A DNA stretch of 5,867 nt from Oscillospiraceae bacterium (lineage in GTDB: Bacteria; Bacillota; Clostridia; UMGS1810): assembly GCA_022769845.1 (NCBI GenBank), contig JALEIO010000083.1, forward strand, positions 1 through 5,867. Reading direction: 5' to 3'. The notes beneath the pieces were generated by a model, which ran no database searches, had not been told where the DNA came from, and saw only the letters and a list, made by a program, of their open reading frames with translations. The position numbers were made by a program, and so were the translations under genes. The number at the start of each line of letters is the position of its first letter. The first letter of the stretch is position 1. Of this stretch, positions 1 through 5,746 are shown piece by piece.

Positions 1-89
1 AGCTTATGCTTATACCACGAATAATCTACACCATTGTCGGCATTGCAGGCATATGGGCAATTACACTTTTGTTCAAAGACAAACGCTGA
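1..89 (+). CDS. C-terminal end of a small membrane protein, probably DUF378 (YuzA-like); 5' part outside window
   Basis: An open frame enters from the left edge (first full codon at 3) and ends at TGA 87-89. About 28 residues are visible. They contain the stretch PRIIYTIVGIAGIWAI followed by a charged tail LLFKDKR, that is, one hydrophobic membrane segment with a positive C-terminal end. The pattern R-I-I-Y-x-x-V-G-x-A-G resembles the second transmembrane helix of short DUF378 proteins such as Bacillus YuzA, which are two-helix membrane proteins of unknown function; that match is from memory. The gene is convergent with the minus-strand operon and stops right at the base of the shared terminator hairpin, which supports it being real. 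The ATG at 6-8 is internal rather than a credible start, because it would leave only a 27-residue peptide. The family call is moderate; the existence of a coding end here is somewhat more certain. Confidence 0.55.
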   Translation, partial: LMLIPRIIYTIVGIAGIWAITLLFKDKR

Positions 90-139
90 AAAAAGGACTT
101 TATGCAGAAAGCCAAAAGCCAAAGCATAAAGTCCTTTTT
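90..139. terminator. Bidirectional intrinsic terminator between convergent genes
   Basis: The arms 90-105 (AAAAAGGACTTTATGC) and 124-139 (GCATAAAGTCCTTTTT) are perfect 16-bp reverse complements around an 18-nt loop (106-123). Because the arms begin with five A and end with five T, the hairpin carries a U-tract in both directions. It lies 1 base after the stop of the plus-strand gene and about 50 bases after the stop of the minus-strand SLH gene (193), so it most likely ends both transcripts. The loop holds a short tandem repeat, GCCAAAA then GCCAAA. Confidence 0.9.
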
Positions 140-140
140 A

Positions 141-161
141 AATTTAAATCAAGTTTAAATT
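141..161. repeat. Short AT-only inverted repeat beside the terminator
   Basis: AATTTAAA (141-148) and TTTAAATT (154-161) form a perfect 8-bp inverted repeat with a 5-nt spacer. It is made only of A and T, so the hairpin would be weak. It sits between the SLH gene stop and the main terminator stem. It may be a chance product of AT-rich sequence or a minor accessory to termination. Confidence 0.35.
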
Positions 162-192
162 GTTAAATAAACGTTAAGACAAAACGTATTTA

Positions 193-2040
193 TTATCCTA
201 AAACGATAAGGGTTGTTGCCTCAAAAACTCCCGATTTAACTGAACCGATTGCAGTAATCGACATACCCGAAGTGATGGTTTTTAGTGCCACTTCCTTACC
301 TGTTGAGTTGTTAATAATTTTGGTGGATTTGCCAACAAATACCGACTGAGTTATGTTCTGTGTTGTTGCAGCGTCATAATATGTTATTTGAACCAATCCG
401 TAAGACGAGTTTACAAGGTCAACTGTACCTGTAATCTGCGTAATTGTTTCAACAGGCGAAGTGTCGATTTTTACAATTGTATCACTCTCAAGAGTAATTT
501 TAGCGGTTGTGGAAAGCCTTAAATCGTAAATCGTACCTGCCGCACCGTTGACAGTAATAACAGCATTTGAAGCAAGCGGATATGTTTTGCTTTCGCCGTT
601 AAGCTTAATTTTTACCGAAGGCGACGACGAAATATTGATTTCCTCAATAAATCCGTTTGTGTTGGAGGTTTTGCTCGTTGCAATTATTTTTGTGATGTAG
701 CCGTATTCAAGAGTCATACTAACCGAATCTCCGGCGCGAACGTCAGAAAGAGTTGGGTCGGTAGTGCCGCTCTTGCTTACAGTTACCTCATTTGCCGCTG
801 TGTAAGAAACTACCTCGTCGTCAGTATTTGTAATCTTTATATAAACTCCCAAGTCGCTTGTGTAAATTTCTTTTACAGTTCCTTTAACCGTTTCGGTTTT
901 CGGCTTTGCACTGATAAGCGTAATTTTACCTTTTTTAAGAGTAACCTCCGCATAATCACCCGTTTTCAGCGAAGCAACTGTGCTTTTTTCGCCCTCATAA
1001 GTTACAAGCACCGACTCGGACGTTGTGTATTCAACCGTTTCTTTCTCGCCGTTGTCAAGGAATTTGTTAAACTTAATTGTGCTTGTTCCGGTTTTTGAAT
1101 TATTCTTAATCGAGCTTATTGAACCGCGGAACGACTCTTCAACATCAGGCGTTATAAAATCTATCGAAAAAAGCGAGGATTTTTTTGTAGTGATAACACA
1201 TTCATAACCGATTGAAACATCATCAATTTTAATATCTTCACCCTCAAACCTGAGTACAACATCATCCTTAACGGTATAACCGTACTGCTGGTCATCCTTG
1301 CCCTTAAGCTTAATAACGCCGATAAGCGGATCTACATTTGTTACTATTGCACTGATATTTTCAAACTCCGCGTTATTTTTAAGCTTGTAGAGAACAACAG
1401 CCATCTGTGCTCTTGTAACTTCAGTATTCGGCGAAAACTCGGTTGCCGACATACCCTGCATAAGTCCCTGCTCCGTTACATATTCAACGTATTTTTTTGC
1501 AAAAGACGGTATGCTTGATTCATCTGCATAATCAAGAACTGACGCAAGATTTTTCTTAACGGTTTCCTCTGCTCCCATAGCCTTTGTCAAAAGAACGGCA
1601 AGCTCGTACCTTTTAAGTCCCTGCGAAGCATTTGAATTTCCTACATAATCGGCAAGCTCCGAGGTTGAAATAACTTTTTTGCCGAGAAGATACACAAGCT
1701 CTTCTTCACCGTAAGCAAGGTCATATTTTTCAATATCTTCACTGTATTTTTCATCAAAAACATTAATTAGTTCTTTGTTTGCCGAATTGTTTACTCCCAA
1801 AATTCGTGCCGCAAGCACTAACGATTCAAGTTTTGTTACGGTTTTTGCAGGTCGGAATGTTCCATCCTCGTAGCCGAGAATAATTTTTTCCTCCGCCATA
1901 GAGTCAACCGCTTCTACCGCCCAGCTGTAGTTTTGCTCGGTAACATCGCCGAATTTAGCCGCGCTGACGGTTGTAAACGCCATAGAAGCGCATAGTGTCG
2001 CCGCAGCCGTAACAAGGCTTATTGCTTTTTTAATTTTCAT
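193..2040 (-). CDS. Secreted S-layer homology (SLH) domain protein with tandem beta-rich repeats
   Basis: The product has 615 residues. Residues 1-27 form a Sec signal peptide: basic MKIKK, a hydrophobic core, then a V-S-A cleavage site after about A27. Three SLH units follow. SLH1 (about 29-86) is clear, with FGDV, ILGYEDGTF and VTKLE. SLH2 (about 103-157) is degenerate and keeps only its KRYELAVLL end. SLH3 (about 168-224) has SPNTEVTRAQ. SLH domains normally bind pyruvylated secondary cell-wall polymer, which suggests surface anchoring from the N-terminus. Residues 228-615 match no family I recognise. They read as about five diverged modules of 70-80 residues rich in alternating beta pattern, with recurring ends like LKTGDYAEVTLKKGKI and VRAGDSVSMTLEYGYI. 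No catalytic motif or LPXTG is seen. The ATG start is set by a strong ribosome binding site (2049-2055) 8 bases upstream. The gene follows tsaD by 27 bp without a terminator, so it is probably co-transcribed with the translation genes. A role as a surface structural or adhesive protein is inference. Confidence 0.88.
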   Translation of the reverse strand: MKIKKAISLVTAAATLCASMAFTTVSAAKFGDVTEQNYSWAVEAVDSMAEEKIILGYEDGTFRPAKTVTKLESLVLAARILGVNNSANKELINVFDEKYSEDIEKYDLAYGEEELVYLLGKKVISTSELADYVGNSNASQGLKRYELAVLLTKAMGAEETVKKNLASVLDYADESSIPSFAKKYVEYVTEQGLMQGMSATEFSPNTEVTRAQMAVVLYKLKNNAEFENISAIVTNVDPLIGVIKLKGKDDQQYGYTVKDDVVLRFEGEDIKIDDVSIGYECVITTKKSSLFSIDFITPDVEESFRGSISSIKNNSKTGTSTIKFNKFLDNGEKETVEYTTSESVLVTYEGEKSTVASLKTGDYAEVTLKKGKITLISAKPKTETVKGTVKEIYTSDLGVYIKITNTDDEVVSYTAANEVTVSKSGTTDPTLSDVRAGDSVSMTLEYGYITKIIATSKTSNTNGFIEEINISSSPSVKIKLNGESKTYPLASNAVITVNGAAGTIYDLRLSTTAKITLESDTIVKIDTSPVETITQITGTVDLVNSSYGLVQITYYDAATTQNITQSVFVGKSTKIINNSTGKEVALKTITSGMSITAIGSVKSGVFEATTLIVLG

Positions 2041-2048
2041 TTGTAAAA

Positions 2049-2055
2049 CCTCCTC
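2049..2055 (-). promoter_or_regulatory. Strong ribosome binding site of the SLH gene
   Basis: On the minus strand this reads GAGGAGG, close to a full anti-SD complement, with an 8-base spacer to ATG 2038-2040. It fixes the start of the SLH protein and suggests high translation, as expected for an abundant surface protein. Confidence 0.85.
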
Positions 2056-2067
2056 ATAAAAGAATAT

Positions 2068-3081
2068 TTAATTTTGTTCAACGCTCAAGTACGGAACAGC
2101 ATTGAGCGTCATATCTTTAAAATTACCTTTTAAAAACTCATAATATCCGCAGCACGCTGTCATTGCCGCATTATCGGTGCAATAAATCGGAGACGGATAA
2201 TAAAGCTTTAAATCGCCTTTTTTTGATTCAAGCTCACTGCGGAGCGCGCTGTTTGCCGCAACACCGCCTGCAATGGCAATTTTATCTACTCCGTATTTTT
2301 TTGCCGCCGCAATAAGATTTTTTGATAAAACCTCCACTAAGCTTTTCTGAAAAGACGCCGCAATATCGGCTCTTTTATACGTTTCGCCCTTCTGCTCAAG
2401 ATTGTGCAGATAATTTATAACGCCTGTTTTTATACCGCTGAAGCTGAAATCAAACGAATCTTTTCCGAACGACACCTGTTTAAACGAAACAAAATCAGGA
2501 TTGCCGTTTTTTGCCTCGGCGTCAATTTTGGGTCCGCCGGGATAACCGAGGCCAAGAACTCTCGCAACTTTGTCAAACGCTTCGCCCGCCGCGTCGTCTC
2601 TTGTCTGCCCCAAAATTTTGTATTTTGTGTATTCTTCAGCTAAAATTATGTGACTGTGACCGCCCGAAGCAACAAGGCATACAAACGGCGGTTCCAAATC
2701 TTTATGCTCGATATAATTTGCGCAAATGTGCGCCCTGATGTGATGAACCCCCACAAGCGGCTTTCCGAGTGAAAATGCAAGCGCCTTTGCAGTCGACACG
2801 CCAACGAGCAGAGCACCGACAAGTCCCGGGGCATATGTAACGGCAACAGCGTCCAAATTATTAAAAGTAACATTTGCGTTTGAAAGCGCTTCTTCAATAA
2901 CTGTGCTGATTGCTTCAAGGTGCTTTCTTGAAGCAATTTCCGGAACAACTCCGCCATATTTTTGATGAATTTTTATTTGTGTTGAAATAACGTTCGATAA
3001 AACCTCTCTGCCGTCTTTTACAACTGCCGCCGCAGTTTCGTCGCACGACGATTCAATACCAAGTATCAGCGCCGTTTTTAT
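2068..3081 (-). CDS. tsaD: tRNA N6-adenosine threonylcarbamoyltransferase TsaD (Kae1/YgjD family), with a non-canonical start codon
   Basis: TsaD transfers the threonylcarbamoyl group from threonylcarbamoyl-AMP to A37 of tRNAs that read ANN codons, working in the cytoplasm with TsaB and TsaE. From the ATA at 3079-3081 the protein has 337 residues, the normal family length. Visible signatures are LGIESSCDETAAAV (residues 7-20), GGVVPEIASR (43-52), the metal-binding HxxxH (H114 and H118 in VHHIRAH), the glycine-rich nucleotide site VASGGHSH (137-144) and AGGVAANS (271-278), and the metal-binding aspartate D303 in TDNAAM. All key residues are intact. The first ATG/GTG/TTG in frame is TTG 2854-2856, but a start there would delete 75 conserved residues, including the ESSCDE motif. 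Between the upstream in-frame TAA and ESSCDE the only start-like codons are ATA (3079-3081), ACG (3073-3075) and CTG (3067-3069). A strong GGAGGGG lies at 3082-3088, right after the rimI stop. I give the ATA start; ACG at 3075 (335 residues) is equally possible. Confidence 0.93.
   Translation of the reverse strand: MKTALILGIESSCDETAAAVVKDGREVLSNVISTQIKIHQKYGGVVPEIASRKHLEAISTVIEEALSNANVTFNNLDAVAVTYAPGLVGALLVGVSTAKALAFSLGKPLVGVHHIRAHICANYIEHKDLEPPFVCLVASGGHSHIILAEEYTKYKILGQTRDDAAGEAFDKVARVLGLGYPGGPKIDAEAKNGNPDFVSFKQVSFGKDSFDFSFSGIKTGVINYLHNLEQKGETYKRADIAASFQKSLVEVLSKNLIAAAKKYGVDKIAIAGGVAANSALRSELESKKGDLKLYYPSPIYCTDNAAMTACCGYYEFLKGNFKDMTLNAVPYLSVEQN
2081..2109 (-). repeat. 8-bp inverted repeat in the tail of tsaD
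   Basis: ACGCTCAA (2081-2088) and TTGAGCGT (2102-2109) are perfect reverse complements around a 13-nt loop. They lie within the last codons of tsaD, just upstream of the SLH gene. On the minus strand the hairpin is followed by mixed A/T sequence, not a clean U-tract, so a terminator is unlikely. A partial attenuator, an mRNA-stability stem or chance are all possible. Confidence 0.4.
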
Positions 3082-3088
3082 CCCCTCC
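3082..3088 (-). promoter_or_regulatory. Ribosome binding site of tsaD, in the rimI-tsaD junction
   Basis: The minus strand reads TGAGGAGGGGATA, where TGA is the rimI stop and ATA the first start candidate. Measured from GGAGG, the spacer is 2 bases to ATA and 8 bases to ACG (3073-3075). If ribosomes instead use the earlier GAGG that overlaps the rimI stop, ATA lies 5 bases away. The site shows that translation starts here and not at the internal TTG 2856, which has no such site. Coupling to rimI translation is likely. Confidence 0.75.
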
Positions 3089-3547
3089 TCAACGGTCTTT
3101 TATTTTAAGCCTGTATCGTTTTGTCATAAGATATGCGTCCTCGTTGTTATACACTGCATAATATCCGCTGCGCTTGCCAACGGTTTCAAATCCCATTTTT
3201 GTATAGAATGCAACCGCTGCGTCGTTGGAGCTTCTTACTTCAAGATAACAGCAAATTATCATTTTGTCCTCAATAATTTTTTCCATTTCTTCAAAGATTT
3301 TTGTTGCAACATTTTTTCGCCTGTGGCGTTTTTCAACGCAAATTCTCAAAAGTTCAGCCTCGTCGCATACATATGTAAAAATTGCATATCCGATAATCGT
3401 TTTTTTATCGCGGGCAGTGAGAAAAATACAGTTCGGCGAATAAAACTGTGATTTTATTGCGTCAAAGCTCCAGTTATCCTCAAAATTATTTTCTTCGATT
3501 ACAGAAATTCTTTTGAGGTCATTCTCATTTGCCACCGATATTTGCAT
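3089..3547 (-). CDS. rimI: GNAT N-acetyltransferase, RimI-like (ribosomal protein S18 alanine N-acetyltransferase)
   Basis: The product has 152 residues, typical for RimI, and forms one GNAT domain. RimI moves an acetyl group from acetyl-CoA to the N-terminal alanine of ribosomal protein S18, and relatives may have other targets. Visible features: beta strand LLRICVEKRHRRKNVATKIF (66-85) with the acetyl-CoA loop at 76-81, the YLEVRSSN strand (101-108) with E103, and AVAFYTKMGF (111-120) with Y115, then the RimI-like end SGYYAVYNNEDAYLM. E103 and Y115 match the residues proposed as catalytic in E. coli RimI. One oddity is that the first glycine of the usual Q/R-x-x-G-x-G/A loop is asparagine (N79). 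Start ATG 3545-3547 has AGGAG at 3557-3561, 9 bases upstream. The gene sits between sua5 and tsaD, a common context for rimI. The GNAT assignment is firm; S18 as substrate is inferred from context and similarity. Confidence 0.9.
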   Translation of the reverse strand: MQISVANENDLKRISVIEENNFEDNWSFDAIKSQFYSPNCIFLTARDKKTIIGYAIFTYVCDEAELLRICVEKRHRRKNVATKIFEEMEKIIEDKMIICCYLEVRSSNDAAVAFYTKMGFETVGKRSGYYAVYNNEDAYLMTKRYRLKIKDR

Positions 3548-3566
3548 AATTCTAAACTCCTAAAAA

Positions 3567-4568
3567 TTAAACTTTAACAATTTTATATCCTGCCGATTTA
3601 AAAATTCGGTTTTTAACAGCAACGCCTACGCCGTCCTCATCCTCAAACTGCGCATAAATAATGTCAATATTATGCTCGTCAAACTCACGAAGCGCTTCAT
3701 ACAGAACATACGCGTAATGCGTCATATCAAAGCCTGCATCTATAACATAATCGGCGTTTTCGTATTTTGTGTTTTTGTAAGATAAAACACCCGTTCTTTT
3801 CTGCTTTTTTGCAAGAATTTCATCAATATACATTTTGCAGTTTTCGCTGTTCCCCATAACCACAAAAACCTCTGCCCTGGGTGAATAGTGGGTGTATTTC
3901 ATACCGGGGCATTTCGGAGTGTCAACACCTTTTATGTCAACATAATCCGACTTTATTTTATCGGTGATTTTTAAAATATCACTGTATGTCACATAACCCG
4001 GACGAAGAATTCTAAATTCGTCCCCCGAAACATCCAAAACGGTGGATTCAATTCCCACATCGCACTCGCCGCCGTCAATTATAAAATCAACTCTGCCCAT
4101 CATATCATCGCAAACATGTTTAAAAACCGTCGGACTCGGACTGCCAGACAAATTTGCGCTCGGTGCGGCAACAAAAACACCGCTTTTTTTGATAAGGCTG
4201 TGCGCCGTTTTATTGGACGGACATCTCACCGCAACGGTATCAAGATTTGCGGTAACAACACCTGGTACAGCGCTGCTTTTTTTAAAAATCATCGTAAGCG
4301 GGCCGGGCCAAAACGCGTCCATAAGCTTTCTTGCGTCAGGCGAAATTTCACGCACAATTTTTGATAAACTGTCCGTATCGGCAATATGCACGATAAGAGG
4401 GTTGTCACTTGGTCTCCCCTTCGCGGCATAAATTTTTTCAACCGCTTTTTCATTTAAAGCGTCGGCTCCAAGTCCGTAAACCGTTTCGGTCGGAAAAACG
4501 ACAGTGCCGCCGTTTTTTAAGCACTGTGCCGCTTCATCCAAATCGTTTTCTTTAACAATTTTTGTCAT
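3567..4568 (-). CDS. sua5 (tsaC): Threonylcarbamoyl-AMP synthase, long Sua5 form
   Basis: It makes L-threonylcarbamoyladenylate from threonine, bicarbonate and ATP, the first step of t6A37 tRNA modification; TsaD uses the product. From ATG 4566-4568 it has 333 residues, which is Sua5 size and longer than the roughly 190 residues of TsaC/YrdC. Domains are YrdC-like (about 7-200) and C-terminal Sua5 (about 230-333), joined by the conserved linker PGMKYTHYSPRAEV (221-234). Signature motifs include FPTETVYGLG (25-34), KGRPSDNPLI (50-59), the PGPLT loop (88-92), PSANLSG (136-142) and ESTVLDV (174-180), so the active site looks complete. A TTG directly before the ATG (4569-4571) is a rival start adding one residue: AAGGA at 4581-4585 is 9 bases from TTG and 12 from ATG. 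The gene starts 22 bases after prfA and ends 19 bases before rimI, consistent with one operon. Confidence 0.96.
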   Translation of the reverse strand: MTKIVKENDLDEAAQCLKNGGTVVFPTETVYGLGADALNEKAVEKIYAAKGRPSDNPLIVHIADTDSLSKIVREISPDARKLMDAFWPGPLTMIFKKSSAVPGVVTANLDTVAVRCPSNKTAHSLIKKSGVFVAAPSANLSGSPSPTVFKHVCDDMMGRVDFIIDGGECDVGIESTVLDVSGDEFRILRPGYVTYSDILKITDKIKSDYVDIKGVDTPKCPGMKYTHYSPRAEVFVVMGNSENCKMYIDEILAKKQKRTGVLSYKNTKYENADYVIDAGFDMTHYAYVLYEALREFDEHNIDIIYAQFEDEDGVGVAVKNRIFKSAGYKIVKV

Positions 4569-4580
4569 CAAAAAGTCATT

Positions 4581-4585
4581 TCCTT
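4581..4585 (-). promoter_or_regulatory. Ribosome binding site of sua5
   Basis: The minus strand reads AAGGA here, in the gap after the prfA stop. Spacing is 9 bases to TTG 4569-4571 and 12 to ATG 4566-4568, so it does not settle between the two adjacent in-frame starts. A further ATG at 4577-4579 is only 1 base away and out of frame. Confidence 0.6.
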
Positions 4586-4590
4586 ATATA

Positions 4591-5661
4591 TTATTCGCTT
4601 GACATTTTAAGCTTTTCGCTCTGGTCGGCGGTTATAAGCGCGTCAATAATCTCGTTTAAATCGCCGTTTAACACCATATCAAGCTTATGAAGCGTAAGAG
4701 AAATTCTGTGGTCTGTAACGCGCCCCTGCGGAAAGTTGTAGGTTCTTATTCTCTCGCTCCTGTCGCCTGTTCCCACCTGACTTTTACGCTCCGCCGAAAG
4801 CTCTGCATTCTGAGCGGAAATTGCCATATCATAAACGCGCGACCTAAGAATTTTCATAGCCTTTTCTTTATTTTTAAGCTGCGATTTTTCATCCTGGCAT
4901 GATACCACAACACCGGTAGGAATATGAGTAATTCTCACAGCCGAATCGGTAGTATTAACGCACTGACCGCCCGGACCTCCTGCACGGAAAACATCTATTC
5001 TTAAATCATTTGGGTTAATATCAACTTCAACTTCTTCAACTTCAGGCAGCACCGCAACCGTAACGGTCGATGTGTGAATACGCCCTCCCGACTCAGTTGA
5101 CGGAATACGCTGAACACGGTGAACACCGCTTTCAAATTTAAGTCGGCTGTATGCCCCTTGCCCGTTGATTGCAAACGACACCTCTTTATAACCGCCTATA
5201 TCGGTTTCGTTTGCGTTAAGCATTTCAACCTTCCAGTGCATTGATTCGGCATACATTGAATACATTCTCAAAAGGTCGGCAGCAAAAAGAGCAGCTTCGT
5301 CGCCGCCTGCGCCGCCGCGTATTTCCATAATTACGTTTTTATCATCGTTTTCGTCTTTCGGAAGAAGCAAAATTTTGATTTCCTGCTCTATTTTTTCTAT
5401 TTTTGCCTTGCCCTCCTCAAGTTCGGACTCGGCAAGCTCCTTCATTTCTTTATCGTCCGAGGTTTCAATAATTTCTTTTGCTTCAGATATATTATCACAA
5501 ATAAGCTTATATTCTTTATATTTTTCAACTATTGGAGCAATATCGGAATGTTCCTTGCAAAGCTTTCTCCAAAGCTCTTGATCGGCAATAACTTCAGGAT
5601 CGGCAATTTTCTTTTCCAGCTCTTCAAATCTTCCTTCAATGAAAGAAAGTTTTTCAAACAT
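4591..5661 (-). CDS. prfA: Peptide chain release factor 1
   Basis: RF1 reads UAA and UAG stop codons in the ribosomal A site and triggers hydrolysis of peptidyl-tRNA. The product has 356 residues, the usual length. In order: an N-terminal helical domain (about 1-100, charged, coiled-coil-like), the RGGAGGDEA segment (115-123), the codon-recognition loop with the P-x-T tripeptide P187-S-T189 in HRVQRIPSTE, and the peptidyl-hydrolase loop AGGPGGQCVN with GGQ at 231-233. The end region GDRSERIRTYNFPQGRVTDHR (299-319) is intact. P-x-T instead of the SPF tripeptide, together with length, separates it from RF2. PST replaces the more common PAT, and cysteine follows GGQ where histidine is common; both look tolerable. 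Start ATG 5659-5661 has AAGGTG close upstream (5666-5671). It is the first gene of the operon, behind its own promoter. The GGQ methylase gene prmC, often beside prfA, does not lie directly downstream. Confidence 0.98.
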   Translation of the reverse strand: MFEKLSFIEGRFEELEKKIADPEVIADQELWRKLCKEHSDIAPIVEKYKEYKLICDNISEAKEIIETSDDKEMKELAESELEEGKAKIEKIEQEIKILLLPKDENDDKNVIMEIRGGAGGDEAALFAADLLRMYSMYAESMHWKVEMLNANETDIGGYKEVSFAINGQGAYSRLKFESGVHRVQRIPSTESGGRIHTSTVTVAVLPEVEEVEVDINPNDLRIDVFRAGGPGGQCVNTTDSAVRITHIPTGVVVSCQDEKSQLKNKEKAMKILRSRVYDMAISAQNAELSAERKSQVGTGDRSERIRTYNFPQGRVTDHRISLTLHKLDMVLNGDLNEIIDALITADQSEKLKMSSE

Positions 5662-5665
5662 TTCG

Positions 5666-5671
5666 CACCTT
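5666..5671 (-). promoter_or_regulatory. Ribosome binding site of prfA
   Basis: The minus strand reads AAGGTG, 4 bases before ATG 5659-5661. It supports this ATG as the RF1 start, which also matches the family's usual N-terminus. Confidence 0.7.
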
Positions 5672-5700
5672 CTAATCTGTCATATGTATTATTTAACATC

Positions 5701-5728
5701 ATTATAGCACAACTTTTTTATAAAATAA
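5701..5728 (-). promoter_or_regulatory. Probable sigma-A promoter of the prfA operon, extended -10 type
   Basis: The minus strand carries TGCTATAAT at 5701-5709: a consensus -10 hexamer TATAAT (5701-5706) preceded by the extended TGn element. A 17-bp spacer leads to TTTATT (5724-5729), a poor -35, which fits promoters that rely on an extended -10. Predicted initiation near 5694 would give a leader of about 33 bases, including the prfA ribosome binding site. Two copies of AAAAAAGT (minus strand; 5712-5719 and 5731-5738) lie 19 bp apart upstream and could act as A-tract or UP-like elements. No terminator is seen after the spoIIP-like gene, so readthrough into prfA is also possible. Confidence 0.7.
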
Positions 5729-5746
5729 ATACTTTTTTGCAAAATT

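Noticed and set aside
1025..1207. Plus-strand frame antisense to the SLH gene
   Set aside because: It has no ribosome binding site or domain and falls opposite continuous SLH-protein coding sequence.
2055..2086. Promoter-like matches (TTGAGC or TTGAAC with TATTCT or TATGAG) before the SLH gene
   Set aside because: Each box matches only 4 of 6 consensus bases, and the predicted starts would fall on or beside the ribosome binding site, so I do not call a promoter.
2404..2738. Two plus-strand frames antisense to tsaD
   Set aside because: They are rich in Arg and Cys with no motif, and lie opposite well-conserved TsaD codons. They are shadows.
2068..2856. Short tsaD beginning at TTG 2856
   Set aside because: It lacks a ribosome binding site and would drop 75 conserved residues, including ESSCDET, all of which are encoded in frame upstream to 3081.
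2646..2957. Minus-strand frame of 103 codons inside tsaD
   Set aside because: It overlaps tsaD in another frame, has a composition unlike a real protein and no recognisable domain. It is a shadow of the coding strand.
3082..3110. Programmed frameshift making a RimI-TsaD fusion
   Set aside because: The A-rich tail of rimI could in principle slip, but a separate strong ribosome binding site and a clean rimI stop make independent initiation simpler.
4042..4431. Plus-strand frames (129 and 82 codons) antisense to sua5
   Set aside because: They lie entirely opposite a conserved gene and show no family motif or credible start site.
4568..4579. Mini-frame ATG ACT TTT TGA whose stop overlaps the sua5 ATG
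   Set aside because: Its ATG is only 1 base from the AAGGA site, too close for initiation, so a regulatory leader peptide is not supported.
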